DNA of 64,000 nucleotides from Proteus mirabilis ATCC 29906 (GTDB taxonomy: Bacteria > Pseudomonadota > Gammaproteobacteria > Enterobacterales > Enterobacteriaceae), in contig NZ_GG668580.1 in NCBI RefSeq assembly GCF_000160755.1, forward strand, positions 46,781 through 110,780. Direction: 5' to 3'. Below the pieces are notes generated by a model. That model was given only the letters and a program-made list of their open reading frames with translations, did not search any database and was not told where the DNA came from. Shown one piece after another: positions 1 to 8,742 of this stretch (position 1 is its first letter; every line of letters begins with the position of its first letter). The position numbers were made by a program, and so were the translations under genes.

Positions 1-106
1 TGTCAAACAAATTTTAGCACTAACAGACCAAAAACCAACAGCAATACAACGTGTAGGGAAAAATGATAAGACGCACTGGATCTCTTTTCTTAAGGAAGTT
101 AAATGA
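1..106 (+). CDS. 3' end of an unrecognised (probably phage) gene
   Basis: An open frame enters from the left edge and ends at the TGA at 104-106, giving about 34 codons with the C-terminal sequence THWISFLKEVK. The stop overlaps the next start in an ATGA arrangement, so the two genes were translationally coupled. Its position, just before a phage-type methyltransferase, excisionase and integrase on the same strand, suggests a phage gene. I do not recognise the family, and the start lies outside the window. Confidence 0.5.
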   Translation, partial: VKQILALTDQKPTAIQRVGKNDKTHWISFLKEVK

Positions 107-705
107 AAAAATACGACCTTATCTATTGTGATCCTCCGTGGGATTACAAAAATAAAGTTTCAAACGGTGCTGCTAAAAATCATTATCCAACAACCTCCCT
201 CTTCAATTTAACCCATATCTCTATTCATTCTATTGCATCTGATAACGCAGTTCTTGCCATGTGGTATACAGGCAATTTTGTACTCGAGGCTATCAGGTTA
301 GCTGAAGCTTGGGATTTTAAAGTTAAGAATATGTTTGGGTTCGCATGGGTTAAATTAAATAAAAATGCAGGAGATAGAATAAATAAAAAACAGCCAGAGG
401 ACTTTTTCGATTTCATGGAAATATTAAATAATGAGACGAAAATTAATTGTGGTAATTATACTCGTCAAAATATCGAAATGTGTTTAATAGCCACAAGAGG
501 AAATGGATTACCTCGTCAATCTGCAAGTGTTCGACAAGTTATTTATTTGTGCTTAGATGAACACAGCTAAAAGCTCAAAGAGGTACATCATCGTTTAGAA
601 GAATTATACGGAGATGTTCCTCGCATCGAATTATTTGCTCGAGAGAAATACGGTGATAGAGATGTATATGGCGACAAAGCGGAAGAAAGTATTCAATTAA
701 TATAA
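103..705 (+). pseudogene. Phage MT-A70-type adenine-N6 DNA methyltransferase, interrupted by a stop codon
   Basis: The product opens with MKKYDLIYCDPPWDYKNK, which contains the DPPW catalytic motif of MT-A70-type adenine-N6 methyltransferases. Reading stops at a TAA (568-570) after 155 codons. The same frame then continues without a break to a second TAA at 703-705 and encodes the expected family C-terminus (EVHHRLEELYGDVPRIELFA). The residue at the stop is normally Gln in this family (EHSQKP), so a CAA to TAA change is the simplest explanation. Several residues just before the stop also look off-consensus. A full-length product would be about 200 residues. The 155-residue product keeps the DPPW motif but lacks the conserved tail and is probably inactive. 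Confidence 0.8.
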
Positions 706-739
706 AAGGAATAAAAAAAGTAAATAGGAGAAACAATAA

Positions 740-985
740 ATGAAGCGGATAACATTATCAGAATGGAATAATAAATATTTCGCCAAACCTAGAAGTCCAC
801 GGCAATTATCTCGCTATATAAAGGAAGGTAGGTTATACCCTGCTCCAGAAAAGGTTGGTAGAGAATATGAGTTAGAGCCGTGGACAATTCTAACAAATGA
901 CAAAATGGTAAGGGAACCGCAATATTTAATGGAGAAAATTAATGGGCAGAAGCAGAAGTGCAAAGAACAAGGGGCTACCGCCTAA
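740..985 (+). CDS. xis: Lambda-type excisionase (Xis)
   Basis: This 81-residue protein has the excisionase pattern: an N-terminal LSEWNNKYFAKPRSPRQLSRYI winged-helix segment, here quoted only as its start LSEWN and its helix RQLSRYI, followed by the wing motif KVGREYEL at about residues 38-45. Excisionases of this family bend DNA at the attachment site and steer the integrase toward prophage excision. A Shine-Dalgarno sequence (AGGAGAAA) lies just before the ATG. The gene overlaps the integrase start by 44 bp, the same tight xis-int arrangement as in phage lambda. The downstream half of the coding region is rich in Lys and Gln and is less conserved. The call rests on the motif plus the neighbouring integrase. 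Confidence 0.75.
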   Translation: MKRITLSEWNNKYFAKPRSPRQLSRYIKEGRLYPAPEKVGREYELEPWTILTNDKMVREPQYLMEKINGQKQKCKEQGATA

Positions 986-1943
986 CTTGTATTTGCGTAA
1001 AGGGATTTACTATTACAGGGATGTAAGAACTAAAAAGGAATTTTCTGTTGGCTCAAACAAATCATTGGCAATAACCGAAGCCATACAAGCCAATTTAGCT
1101 ATTTATAAACCTAAAGAGCCATTAGTTGACAGAATTAATAATGTTCACTGTGTAACATTGCATGAGTGGCTTGATACTTATAGGGGGAAGGTAAACAGCA
1201 GGGGGTTAAAAGAGAAGACGCTCTACGATTACGAATCAAGAATAAAGTTAATCAAATTACACTTTAATGACTGTCCAATTGAGAATGTAACACCAAGAGA
1301 TGTAGCCACATTTATTTCAGAGTACCCTAAAAAGGCAATGGCAAAATTACTAAGGTCCACTATGCTAGATGCTTTTAATGAAGCCATTGCGGATGGTGTG
1401 ATAAAGGAAAATCCCGTTTCCGTGACAAAGCCGCCAAAAACAAGCGTTCAGCGATCAAGGTTATCGCTAGAAGAGTTTAAATACGCCTTGGAGCACACAA
1501 ATGACAAATATAGGCATATGTTTCTACTAGCGGCCCTTACAGCTCAGCGCATTAGCGATATTATCAATATGAAGTGGGATGATATAAAAAATGATAGGCT
1601 GTATGTCACCCAAATAAAAACAGGTTCTAAAGTAGCAATACCACTCTCATTAAGACTTGAGTCTATTGGTTATTCTATTAAAGATGTTTTAAATCTCATG
1701 AATAGGAACTCAGATAAAATCTGTGGCAATACCACAGCAAAAACATTAAGAGGTAAGTTTATCGAAGCCCTACCTGAGTATTTGGAAAATAAACCAACAT
1801 TTCATGAAATTAGAAGTTTATCTGCAAGATTATATGAAGAAGAAAAAAGTGCTGAGTTTGCAAAGAAAATACTTGGCCACAAATCTATGAGAATGACAGA
1901 TAAATACCTTGATGATAGAGGTAATGGCTACGTTGAATTGTGA
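942..1943 (+). CDS. int: Lambda-family tyrosine recombinase (prophage integrase)
   Basis: The 333-residue protein follows phage lambda integrase along its whole length. It has the N-terminal arm-binding domain (PPNLYLRKGIYYYRD, about residues 13-27), a core-binding domain (about 70-165) and a C-terminal catalytic domain. The catalytic set is complete: R203, K226, H288, R291, H313 and the nucleophile Y322 (in DKYLDDRG). A GGAG ribosome binding site at 931-934 fits the ATG at 942. The start lies inside xis. The enzyme would join phage and bacterial attachment sites, and three repeated motifs at its 3' end look like its arm-type sites. It appears intact although the upstream methyltransferase gene is broken. 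Confidence 0.93.
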   Translation: MGRSRSAKNKGLPPNLYLRKGIYYYRDVRTKKEFSVGSNKSLAITEAIQANLAIYKPKEPLVDRINNVHCVTLHEWLDTYRGKVNSRGLKEKTLYDYESRIKLIKLHFNDCPIENVTPRDVATFISEYPKKAMAKLLRSTMLDAFNEAIADGVIKENPVSVTKPPKTSVQRSRLSLEEFKYALEHTNDKYRHMFLLAALTAQRISDIINMKWDDIKNDRLYVTQIKTGSKVAIPLSLRLESIGYSIKDVLNLMNRNSDKICGNTTAKTLRGKFIEALPEYLENKPTFHEIRSLSARLYEEEKSAEFAKKILGHKSMRMTDKYLDDRGNGYVEL

Positions 1944-1988
1944 GTTAATAGTGAGTGATTGTGAGTATCGATATGTATGATATTGATT
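1940..1988. promoter_or_regulatory. Candidate integrase arm-type sites plus IHF-like site (attachment-site arm)
   Basis: GTGAGT occurs three times at 1940-1945, 1951-1956 and 1961-1966, at 10-11 bp spacing, straddling the integrase stop codon. The extended motif resembles the reverse complement of the lambda arm-type consensus (CAGTCACTAT), and in lambda the three P' arm sites lie at the same place next to int. A near-match to the IHF consensus on the minus strand follows at 1976-1988 (TTGATT preceded by TAT instead of YAA). The core crossover site should lie to the right, roughly 1990-2045, but it cannot be defined without the other attachment site. Confidence 0.45.
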
Positions 1989-2086
1989 TATAATACAAAA
2001 AAACGAACACCACTATAATCCAATAAGCAGGTTTCATAAATACCCTAGCGAAAGAGAGCGCAGAGATATTTATCAAGATAGGGATA

Positions 2087-2120
2087 AAAAAACGGGAAGT
2101 AGACAACACTCCCCGTTTTA
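2087..2120 (-). terminator. Rho-independent terminator of nagE
   Basis: Read on the minus strand, a hairpin with AAAACGGG and CCCGTTTT arms closes a loop of about 16 bases and runs into a T tract. It lies about 50 bp past the nagE stop codon, and therefore on the chromosomal side of the prophage end. Confidence 0.8.
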
Positions 2121-2170
2121 TCGTCTTATTTAACCATCTCTTTATAGAGGATTAAATATCTATATGATAT

Positions 2171-4216
2171 TTATTTTAATACTTTATATATTATGGTGTT
2201 ATTTGCCGTCACTTGACCGGATGCAATATCACTCACTTTATCAAAGTCATCGATATTACTGATGATAACCGGACTTATCATTGATTTAGCATTAGTGTTT
2301 AAATACTCAAGATCTAGCTCTAAGATAGGCTGGCCGAGTTTAACCTCTGTACCTTCTTCAACCAGACGTTTAAAGCCTTTTCCTCCTAATGCGACCGTAT
2401 CAATCCCCATATGGACGATAATCTCAACACCGTTATCCGTTTCAATGCAAAATGCGTGGTTAGTATCAAAGATTTTTACTACCGTACCGGCAGCAGGTGC
2501 CATCACAATATTTGATGTGGGTTTAATAGCAAGACCATCTCCCACGACACCGCTTGAGAAAGCTTCATCAGGCACATCTTTTAATGCAACCACTTCACCA
2601 TCAAATGGCGCGACCATTTCAAGAATGACTTTGGCATCATTATTAGTCTGTTTTTCTGATGTTTTTTCTGTCGATACCGCGTTATCTGTATGTCTACCAG
2701 CATAAGCGGCAACTGGGCCTTGTGCTAATACATCACGCATGGCACTCGCAACGATTTCAGCCCGTGTGCCCACAATCACTTGAACACTCTGTTTATTTAA
2801 GCGAATAACCCCTGAAGCACCTAGGTGTTTTGCGTAAGCATCGTTGACTACACTGGCATCTTTTACATTTAAACGTAAACGAGTAATACAAGCATCAATA
2901 CCAGTTAAGTTATCTGAGCCACCAACTGCAGCGATATATTGACGTGCTTCTTGTTGCACTGCTTCTTTGCTATTAGTGGGGACGGCTTTGATATCTTCAT
3001 CATAGCCGTCTGCGGTTTCATCCCCCGCCACTTCATCTTCACGACCCGGTGTTTTCAGGTTAAATTTAGTAATAGTGAAACGGAAAATACCATAGTAAAT
3101 GAAGAAGAATGCGATACCTTGCACAATCAACATATACCATTTAACCGCCAGAGGGTTGCGTGAAGATAAGAACATATCCACAAGGCCCGCACTAAAGCCA
3201 AAGCCTGAAATCCACTCCATACTTGCGGCAATATAAACAGAAATCGCCATTAAGAATGCGTGAATAACATAAAGCACTGGAGCAACAAACATAAAGGAGA
3301 ATTCAAGCGGTTCAGTGATCCCCGTAAAGAATGCCGCAAATGCCCCAGCCATCATGATACCGGCAACTTTTGCTTTATGCTCTTTGCGCGCACAATGATA
3401 AATAGCCAGTGCTGCCCCTGGTAAACCAAACATCATAACTGGGAAGAAACCTGCTTGATAACGTCCTGTCACACCGACCGTTGCCAAGCCCGCATCAATC
3501 GCTTGCTGACCAGCAAGGAAGTTAGGAATATCATTAATACCTGCCACATCAAACCAGAACACAGAGTTCAGCGCATGGTGTAAACCAACAGGAATTAATA
3601 GGCGGTTAAAGAAAGCATAAATACCGGCGCCCAAAGCCCCCATATCTTTAATGCTTTCACCAAAGCTCACTAAGCCGCCGTAAATTACCGGCCAGATATA
3701 CATTAGAATAAAGGCGACGATAATCATCAAGAATGACGTGAGGATCGGCACTAAGCGACGACCACTAAAAAATGATAATGCACGAGGTAATTCGACACTG
3801 CTAAAGCGGTTATACAGCTCAGCTGAAAGTACCCCAACCAGAATACCGACAAACTGGTTGTTTATTTTACCAAAAGCCACAGGCACTTCTGCAAGTGGTA
3901 GACCTTTGATCATCGATACCGCAGCAGGTGAACAAAGTGTAGTCACCACTAAAAAGCCGACAAAGCCAGTTAAGGCCGCCGCCCCGTCTTTGTCTTTTGA
4001 CATACCATAAGCAACACCTATCGCAAACAATACTGACATATTATCGATAATGGCAGCACCTGATTTGATCAGTAAAGCAGCTAGCGCATTATCGTTTCCC
4101 CAGCCTACCGGATCAATCCAGTAGCCTATTCCCATCAGAATTGCTGCAGCAGGCAATGTCGCAACGGGCACCATCAATGCCCGTCCTATCTTTTGCAGAT
4201 AACTTAAAATATTCAC
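2171..4216 (-). CDS. nagE: N-acetylglucosamine-specific PTS enzyme EIICBA
   Basis: The 681-residue protein imports N-acetylglucosamine and phosphorylates it to GlcNAc-6-P. The order is a membrane EIIC domain (about 1-375, many hydrophobic segments), an EIIB domain with the phosphorylated cysteine C443 in DACITRLRLNV, and an EIIA domain with the phosphorylated histidine H602 in EIIVHMGIDTV. It matches E. coli NagE in domain order and in the NLKTPGRED linker. The start codon is GTG behind a strong GGGGGAG ribosome binding site. The gene is divergent from nagB, and the shared intergenic region carries NagC and CRP sites. Its length is slightly above the E. coli protein. Confidence 0.96.
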   Translation of the reverse strand: MNILSYLQKIGRALMVPVATLPAAAILMGIGYWIDPVGWGNDNALAALLIKSGAAIIDNMSVLFAIGVAYGMSKDKDGAAALTGFVGFLVVTTLCSPAAVSMIKGLPLAEVPVAFGKINNQFVGILVGVLSAELYNRFSSVELPRALSFFSGRRLVPILTSFLMIIVAFILMYIWPVIYGGLVSFGESIKDMGALGAGIYAFFNRLLIPVGLHHALNSVFWFDVAGINDIPNFLAGQQAIDAGLATVGVTGRYQAGFFPVMMFGLPGAALAIYHCARKEHKAKVAGIMMAGAFAAFFTGITEPLEFSFMFVAPVLYVIHAFLMAISVYIAASMEWISGFGFSAGLVDMFLSSRNPLAVKWYMLIVQGIAFFFIYYGIFRFTITKFNLKTPGREDEVAGDETADGYDEDIKAVPTNSKEAVQQEARQYIAAVGGSDNLTGIDACITRLRLNVKDASVVNDAYAKHLGASGVIRLNKQSVQVIVGTRAEIVASAMRDVLAQGPVAAYAGRHTDNAVSTEKTSEKQTNNDAKVILEMVAPFDGEVVALKDVPDEAFSSGVVGDGLAIKPTSNIVMAPAAGTVVKIFDTNHAFCIETDNGVEIIVHMGIDTVALGGKGFKRLVEEGTEVKLGQPILELDLEYLNTNAKSMISPVIISNIDDFDKVSDIASGQVTANNTIIYKVLK

Positions 4217-4314
4217 ACACTCCCCCTTGGATAACCCCTATTTGGGATCTTATTTATACTCATTTATATTTATTGATGAGTTAATTATTTAATTCCATTT
4301 TTAGTCTAAAAAAA

Positions 4315-4335
4315 TTATTTTGTATCGCAAATTAA
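4315..4335. promoter_or_regulatory. NagC operator, nagE side
   Basis: TTATTTTGTATCGCAAATTAA is an imperfect palindrome that fits the NagC operator pattern (TTATTT, a CG-containing centre, AAATAA). It is centred near 4325, about 110 bp upstream of the nagE start, where it would repress nagE when GlcNAc-6-P is absent. Confidence 0.65.
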
Positions 4336-4344
4336 TTAGTGCTA

Positions 4345-4366
4345 ATTTGTGATTAAAGTCACCTAT
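4345..4366. promoter_or_regulatory. CRP-cAMP site between nagE and nagB
   Basis: TGTGATTAAAGTCACC (4348-4363) matches the CRP consensus TGTGA-N6-TCACA at nine of ten conserved bases. It lies between the two NagC operators, as in the E. coli nag locus, so catabolite activation of both promoters is likely. Confidence 0.75.
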
Positions 4367-4408
4367 ATAGGATATTTTTTAGCTTAAATGCTGGCTAAGT
4401 CAGAAAGC

Positions 4409-4428
4409 TTATTTTATGATTAAAAATA
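4409..4428. promoter_or_regulatory. NagC operator, nagB side
   Basis: TTATTTTATGATTAAAAATA has the flanks of a NagC operator. Its centre (about 4419) is about 94 bp, or nine helical turns, from the nagE-side operator, a phasing suited to a NagC repression loop as known from E. coli. Confidence 0.55.
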
Positions 4429-4561
4429 TCTTTTGAAGGATTGATGTCTTCATTGACTAAAAATGAAAAGCAATTCGTGTTATAGATGAGTCACTGATAA
4501 TCACGCATTGAAATAGTATGTAACTTGATTGTCAGATTTGTCTTTTTTCTATGAGGTTATT

Positions 4562-5368
4562 ATGAGGTTAATCCCCCTATCCACGGCACAGCAAGTGGGA
4601 AAATGGTCGGCTAATTATATCGTTGAGAAAATCAACGCATTTGCGCCAAGCGCCGATCGTCCTTTTGTTCTTGGTTTACCTACTGGTGGTACGCCATTAG
4701 CAACGTACAAAGCGCTAATTGAATTACATCGTGCAGGTAAAGTAAGTTTCCAGCATGTTGTCACCTTCAATATGGACGAATATGTTGGCATTCCAGCAGA
4801 TCACCCACAAAGTTATCGTACTTTTATGTATGAGAACTTTTTTAATCATATTGATATTAAAGATGAAAATATCAATTTATTAAACGGTAATGCAACAGAT
4901 CCACAAGCAGAATGTGCACGTTATGAGGCGAAAATAAAGTCTTATGGCAAAATCAATCTGTTTATGGGAGGTGTTGGTAATGATGGTCATATCGCTTTTA
5001 ATGAACCCGCCTCATCACTCTCTTCTCGTACACGGATGAAAACGCTGACTGAAGATACTCGTCTCGCTAATTCACGATTCTTCGACAACGATATCAATAA
5101 AGTACCTAAATATGCGCTAACTGTCGGTGTAGGGACATTATTAGATGCAGAAGAGTTAATGATTTTAGCGACTGGCATCAATAAGGCTCAAGCAGTACAG
5201 GTGGCAACAGAAGGTGCTGTTAATCATCTATGGACTATCTCTTGCGTGCAATTACACCCTAAAGCAATTTTAGTCTGTGATGATCCGGCGACAATGGAAC
5301 TGCGTGTGAAAACACTGCGTTATTTTCAACAAATTGAAGCGCAAGAGCGCCAGCAATACCAAGATTAA
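4562..5368 (+). CDS. nagB: Glucosamine-6-phosphate deaminase
   Basis: The 268-residue enzyme converts glucosamine-6-phosphate to fructose-6-phosphate and ammonia, the last step of GlcNAc catabolism. It carries LGLPTGGTP (substrate phosphate loop), FNMDEYVG and [14 protein letters not shown] (active-site and allosteric region), and matches E. coli NagB throughout. An upstream in-frame start at 4529 exists, but the ATG at 4562 is preferred: it gives the family N-terminus [15 protein letters not shown] and has GAGG about nine bases before it. It is the first gene of nagBAC, divergent from nagE and probably controlled by NagC and CRP. Confidence 0.96.
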   Translation: MRLIPLSTAQQVGKWSANYIVEKINAFAPSADRPFVLGLPTGGTPLATYKALIELHRAGKVSFQHVVTFNMDEYVGIPADHPQSYRTFMYENFFNHIDIKDENINLLNGNATDPQAECARYEAKIKSYGKINLFMGGVGNDGHIAFNEPASSLSSRTRMKTLTEDTRLANSRFFDNDINKVPKYALTVGVGTLLDAEELMILATGINKAQAVQVATEGAVNHLWTISCVQLHPKAILVCDDPATMELRVKTLRYFQQIEAQERQQYQD

Positions 5369-5422
5369 GTTTAGTAAATTAAGTACCTACGATAAGTAGT
5401 GGAAAACTAAGCTCTCTTACTT

Positions 5423-5457
5423 ATCAGCCAGAATTTGCTGGCTGATATCGGTTTTTT
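5423..5457 (+). terminator. Hairpin with T tract between nagB and nagA (possible attenuator)
   Basis: ATCAGCCAG and CTGGCTGAT form a perfect 9-bp stem with a six-base loop (AATTTG). A run of six T follows five bases later. Its place between two genes of one operon suggests partial termination or mRNA stabilisation of nagB rather than a full stop. Confidence 0.6.
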
Positions 5458-5490
5458 AGATTGACTTCCCTTATATTAGGAGACAAAGGT

Positions 5491-6654
5491 ATGTTTGCCT
5501 TAACAAATGCTGTTATTTATACAGGTTATGACCGTTTAGAAGATCACGCCATTATTATTAACGGGTCACGTATTGAGCAGGTTTGCCCACAGGATCAACT
5601 ACCAAAAGATATAGCCACTCGTGATATGCAAGGTGCGATTGTCTCCCCCGGTTTTATTGATTTACAAGTCAATGGCTGTGGCGGTGTACAATTTAATGAC
5701 ACCGCGGAAAATGTCACAGTAAAAACGCTAGAGATTATGCAAAAAGCCAATGAACGCTTAGGCTGTACTAGCTATTTACCAACATTAATTACCTGTTCTG
5801 ATGAATTGATGAAAATAGGCATTGAAGCAACTCGCGCTTATATGCAAAAACACCAAAATAAAGTGTTGGGATTACATTTAGAAGGCCCTTATATCAATAT
5901 CATTAAAAAAGGGACACATGATCCTCAATTTATTCGTCAACCAAGTGCACAGATGATTGACTATTTGTGTGATAACGCTGATGTCATCGCTAAAATTACA
6001 CTCGCACCAGAAATGGTCGATGAAAAATATGTTCGTCAATTAATCACAGCAGGTATTGTTGTTTCTGCAGGCCACTCAAATGCCACCTATGAAGAAGCGC
6101 GTAAAGGCTTTCGTAACGGTATTTCATTGTCGACTCACCTTTATAATGCAATGCCTTATATTTCAGGTCGTGGCCCGGGTCTTGTAGGGGCAATTTATGA
6201 TACCCCTGAGGTTTACGCAGGGATCATTGCCGATGGTTTACATGTTTCATGGGCAAATATCCGTAACAGTAAGCGCTTAAAAGGTGAAAAACTGTTATTA
6301 GTGACAGATGCGACAGCTCCTGCGGGGCTTGATCCAAATAAAAATGAGATGGATAGCTTCGTTTTTGCTGGAAAAACGATATATTATCGCAATGGGCTGT
6401 GTGTGGATGCGGACGGTACATTAAGTGGTTCATCACTCACGATGATTGACGCTATTAAAAATAGTGTACTTCATGTTGGTATTCCATTAGATGAAACATT
6501 ACGTATGGCAACACTTTACCCTGCCCGTGCGATTGGTGCAGATAACGAACTCGGTACAATTGAAGCAGGTAAAATAGCAAATATTGCTTCTTTTGATAAG
6601 GACTTCAACCTTTGCACAACATTTGTCAATGGTATTGAAATAACAGATAACTAA
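5491..6654 (+). CDS. nagA: N-acetylglucosamine-6-phosphate deacetylase
   Basis: The 387-residue amidohydrolase removes acetate from GlcNAc-6-P and feeds NagB. Family motifs are present: [12 protein letters not shown] near the N-terminus, LGLHLEGPY with the metal-ligand Glu, [16 protein letters not shown] and [11 protein letters not shown] with the catalytic Asp. The ATG at 5491 is chosen over an upstream TTG at 5461 because it gives the E. coli-like N-terminus [14 protein letters not shown] and has AGGAGA at 5479-5484. It lies 122 bp after nagB, with a hairpin in between, and ten bases before nagC. Confidence 0.96.
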   Translation: MFALTNAVIYTGYDRLEDHAIIINGSRIEQVCPQDQLPKDIATRDMQGAIVSPGFIDLQVNGCGGVQFNDTAENVTVKTLEIMQKANERLGCTSYLPTLITCSDELMKIGIEATRAYMQKHQNKVLGLHLEGPYINIIKKGTHDPQFIRQPSAQMIDYLCDNADVIAKITLAPEMVDEKYVRQLITAGIVVSAGHSNATYEEARKGFRNGISLSTHLYNAMPYISGRGPGLVGAIYDTPEVYAGIIADGLHVSWANIRNSKRLKGEKLLLVTDATAPAGLDPNKNEMDSFVFAGKTIYYRNGLCVDADGTLSGSSLTMIDAIKNSVLHVGIPLDETLRMATLYPARAIGADNELGTIEAGKIANIASFDKDFNLCTTFVNGIEITDN

Positions 6655-6663
6655 TGGATGTAA

Positions 6664-7896
6664 ATGCTGATGAGTCACAACAACACTGAAACGCAAATTG
6701 GCAATATCGATCTTGTTAAGCAACTTAACAGTGCGATTGTATATCGGCTCATTGATCAACACGGGCCGATTTCTCGTATTCAAATCGCCGAACAGAGCCA
6801 ACTCGCCCCTGCCAGTGTCACTAAAATTACTCGTCAGCTTCTTGAACGTGGCTTGATTAAAGAAGTTGATCAACAGGCTTCAACCGGAGGTCGTCGCGCA
6901 ATATCCATTGTTGTGGAACATCGCCGTTTTAATACCGTCAGCGTCCGATTAGGACGCAATGATGCCACTGTTGCTCTTTATGATCTCAGTGGTAAAGCCT
7001 TAGTAGAGCAACACTACCCTTTAGAACAAAGTACCCAACAAGAAGTTGAAACCTTGCTTATTAATGCTATTGATGATTTTATTAAACAAAATCAACGTCG
7101 TATTAATGAGCTTATTTCAATTTCAATTATCTTGCCCGGGTTAGTTGATCCTAATAAAGGCATTGTCCACTATATGCCTCATATGAAGGTAAATAACTGG
7201 GCACTCGTTGATAACTTAGAAAAACACTTTGATCTGCCTTGCTATGCGGGCCATGATATTCGGAGTCTCGCCTTAGCAGAAAACTATTTTGGTGCCACCA
7301 GAGATTGTGAAGATTCTATCTTGGTTCGTATTCATCGTGGCGCAGGGGCTGGTGTTATTATCAACAACAAAATTTTGCTCAACCAGCGTGGTAATCTTGG
7401 TGAAATTGGTCATATCCAAATAGATCCATTAGGAGAGCGTTGCCACTGTGGTAACTTTGGTTGTTTAGAGACCATTGCGTCCAATAGCGCAATAGAAGCT
7501 AAAGTCCGCTACCAACTTGAACAAGGCTATCCCAGCCAGCATTTATCTGCAACACAATGCCAAATTCAAGATATATGCGATGCAGCGGTAAAAAACGATC
7601 CCCTCGCTGTTGAAACCATTAAACAAGTGGGTCTTCATCTAGGTAAAGCCATCGCCATTGCAATTAACCTATTTAACCCACAAAAAGTGGTTCTGGCAGG
7701 AGAAGTGACCGAAGCGGCTGAAATATTACTACCGTCGATCCAAAGTTGCATTAATACCCAAGTATTAAAAGAGTTTAGAGAAGCGCTTCCTGTTGTTATC
7801 TCCGAACTTGATCATCGCTCAGCCATTGGGGCATTTGCACTTACCAAGCGAGCAATGCTTAATGGAGAGTTACTACAATATTTATTCGACAAATAA
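6664..7896 (+). CDS. nagC: ROK-family transcriptional repressor NagC
   Basis: The 410-residue regulator senses GlcNAc-6-P and represses the nag genes. It has an N-terminal winged-helix domain (RIQIAEQSQLAPASVTKI, about residues 40-57), a ROK sugar-binding domain with GAGAGVIINN and GEIGHIQ, and the zinc motif CHCGNFGC. The likely start is ATG 6664 or the nearby ATG 6670; neither has a strong ribosome binding site, which fits coupling to nagA ten bases upstream. It closes the nagBAC operon. nagD and asnB, which follow in E. coli, are absent here. Confidence 0.95.
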   Translation: MLMSHNNTETQIGNIDLVKQLNSAIVYRLIDQHGPISRIQIAEQSQLAPASVTKITRQLLERGLIKEVDQQASTGGRRAISIVVEHRRFNTVSVRLGRNDATVALYDLSGKALVEQHYPLEQSTQQEVETLLINAIDDFIKQNQRRINELISISIILPGLVDPNKGIVHYMPHMKVNNWALVDNLEKHFDLPCYAGHDIRSLALAENYFGATRDCEDSILVRIHRGAGAGVIINNKILLNQRGNLGEIGHIQIDPLGERCHCGNFGCLETIASNSAIEAKVRYQLEQGYPSQHLSATQCQIQDICDAAVKNDPLAVETIKQVGLHLGKAIAIAINLFNPQKVVLAGEVTEAAEILLPSIQSCINTQVLKEFREALPVVISELDHRSAIGAFALTKRAMLNGELLQYLFDK

Positions 7897-7995
7897 TCTT
7901 TTTGTTACAATAAAACGGATTTTTAAATGAAGGCTGTTATTTATCTCAATTAAGATTAATTTTAGGATAAATTTCAACCAGTCATCTTTGTTTAA

Positions 7996-8032
7996 AAAAC
8001 AACGTGCAGCTAAAATAACTGTGCGTTGTTTT
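7996..8032. terminator. Terminator after nagBAC
   Basis: AAAACAACG (7996-8004) pairs perfectly with CGTTGTTTT (8024-8032), and the inner bases GCAG and CTGT extend the stem with two wobble pairs. The A and T flanks allow termination from either side. The rest of 7897-8241 shows no convincing gene. Confidence 0.8.
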
Positions 8033-8241
8033 ATTATGTCACCACCACACCGCAATATCCCCTTCCCTGTGCTATCAAATTATCACCTATTAGGCTGTTT
8101 TTTCTTTTTATTCAGACAATCTGTTGTTATTTACTTAGTAAGATTTTTCATCAATAAGGTTGTTTTTTGGATCTTTTTTCGACAAAATGATTAACCAGCG
8201 AGCAAACGAACACTTTTCTCGAAAATTAATGCAAAAAGCAG

Positions 8242-8270
8242 TTGACGGATTTGTCTGTAATACGCATAAT
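8242..8270 (+). promoter_or_regulatory. Sigma-70 promoter of the tRNA cluster
   Basis: TTGACG (8242-8247) and CATAAT (8265-8270) are 17 bp apart. The GC-rich GCGCCCCGC that follows immediately is a discriminator typical of stringently controlled stable-RNA promoters. It lies about 40 bp upstream of the first tRNA gene. Confidence 0.8.
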
Positions 8271-8309
8271 GCGCCCCGCAACGCCGACGAAGGTTATGCA
8301 AAAAAAGAT

Positions 8310-8386
8310 GGCTATGTAGCTCAGCTGGTTAGAGCACAACACTCATAATGTTGGGGTCACAGGTTCGAATCCCGTCATAGCCACCA
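8310..8386 (+). tRNA. metT: tRNA-Met (CAU), elongator
   Basis: The 77-base gene folds as a full cloverleaf and has an encoded CCA end. The anticodon loop CTCATAA gives CAU, and the sequence follows E. coli metT rather than initiator tRNA. It opens the cluster and is repeated identically at 8743-8819. Confidence 0.96.
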
Positions 8387-8394
8387 TCTTTTTT

Positions 8395-8479
8395 GCGGGA
8401 GTGGCGAAATTGGTAGACGCACCAGATTTAGGTTCTGGCGCCGCAAGGTGTGCGAGTTCAAGTCTCGCCTCCCGCACCA
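8395..8479 (+). tRNA. leuW: tRNA-Leu (UAG)
   Basis: This 85-base class II tRNA has a long variable arm, the loop TTTAGGT with anticodon UAG, and an encoded CCA. It follows the first Met tRNA by eight bases, as leuW follows metT in E. coli. Confidence 0.96.
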
Positions 8480-8504
8480 TTTTAACCGTCGTCAATTTAT
8501 CAGG

Positions 8505-8579
8505 TGGGGTATCGCCAAGCGGTAAGGCACCAGGTTTTGATCCTGGCATACCCTGGTTCGAATCCAGGTACCCCAGCCA
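8505..8579 (+). tRNA. glnU: tRNA-Gln (UUG), copy 1
   Basis: The 75-base cloverleaf has anticodon loop TTTTGAT (UUG), T-arm CCTGG/CCAGG and an encoded CCA. It corresponds in position to E. coli glnU. Confidence 0.96.
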
Positions 8580-8623
8580 TTTTCCTGATAGATAATATGC
8601 GTGTTGACAATTGAATTAGCGGA

Positions 8624-8698
8624 TGGGGTATCGCCAAGCGGTAAGGCACCAGGTTTTGATCCTGGCATTCCCAGGTTCGAATCCTGGTACCCCAGCCA
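8624..8698 (+). tRNA. glnW: tRNA-Gln (UUG), copy 2
   Basis: This 75-base gene is almost the same as copy 1. The T-arm has switched to CCAGG/CCTGG with both strands changed, so pairing is kept. The anticodon is UUG. Confidence 0.96.
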
Positions 8699-8742
8699 TA
8701 TTTCTGCTAAATTCAATAAATAGTGAGAAATTATCTCCTATT

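Noticed and set aside
7988..8194. 68-codon plus-strand frame after nagC
   Set aside because: It begins at TTG inside the terminator hairpin, has no ribosome binding site and no family features.
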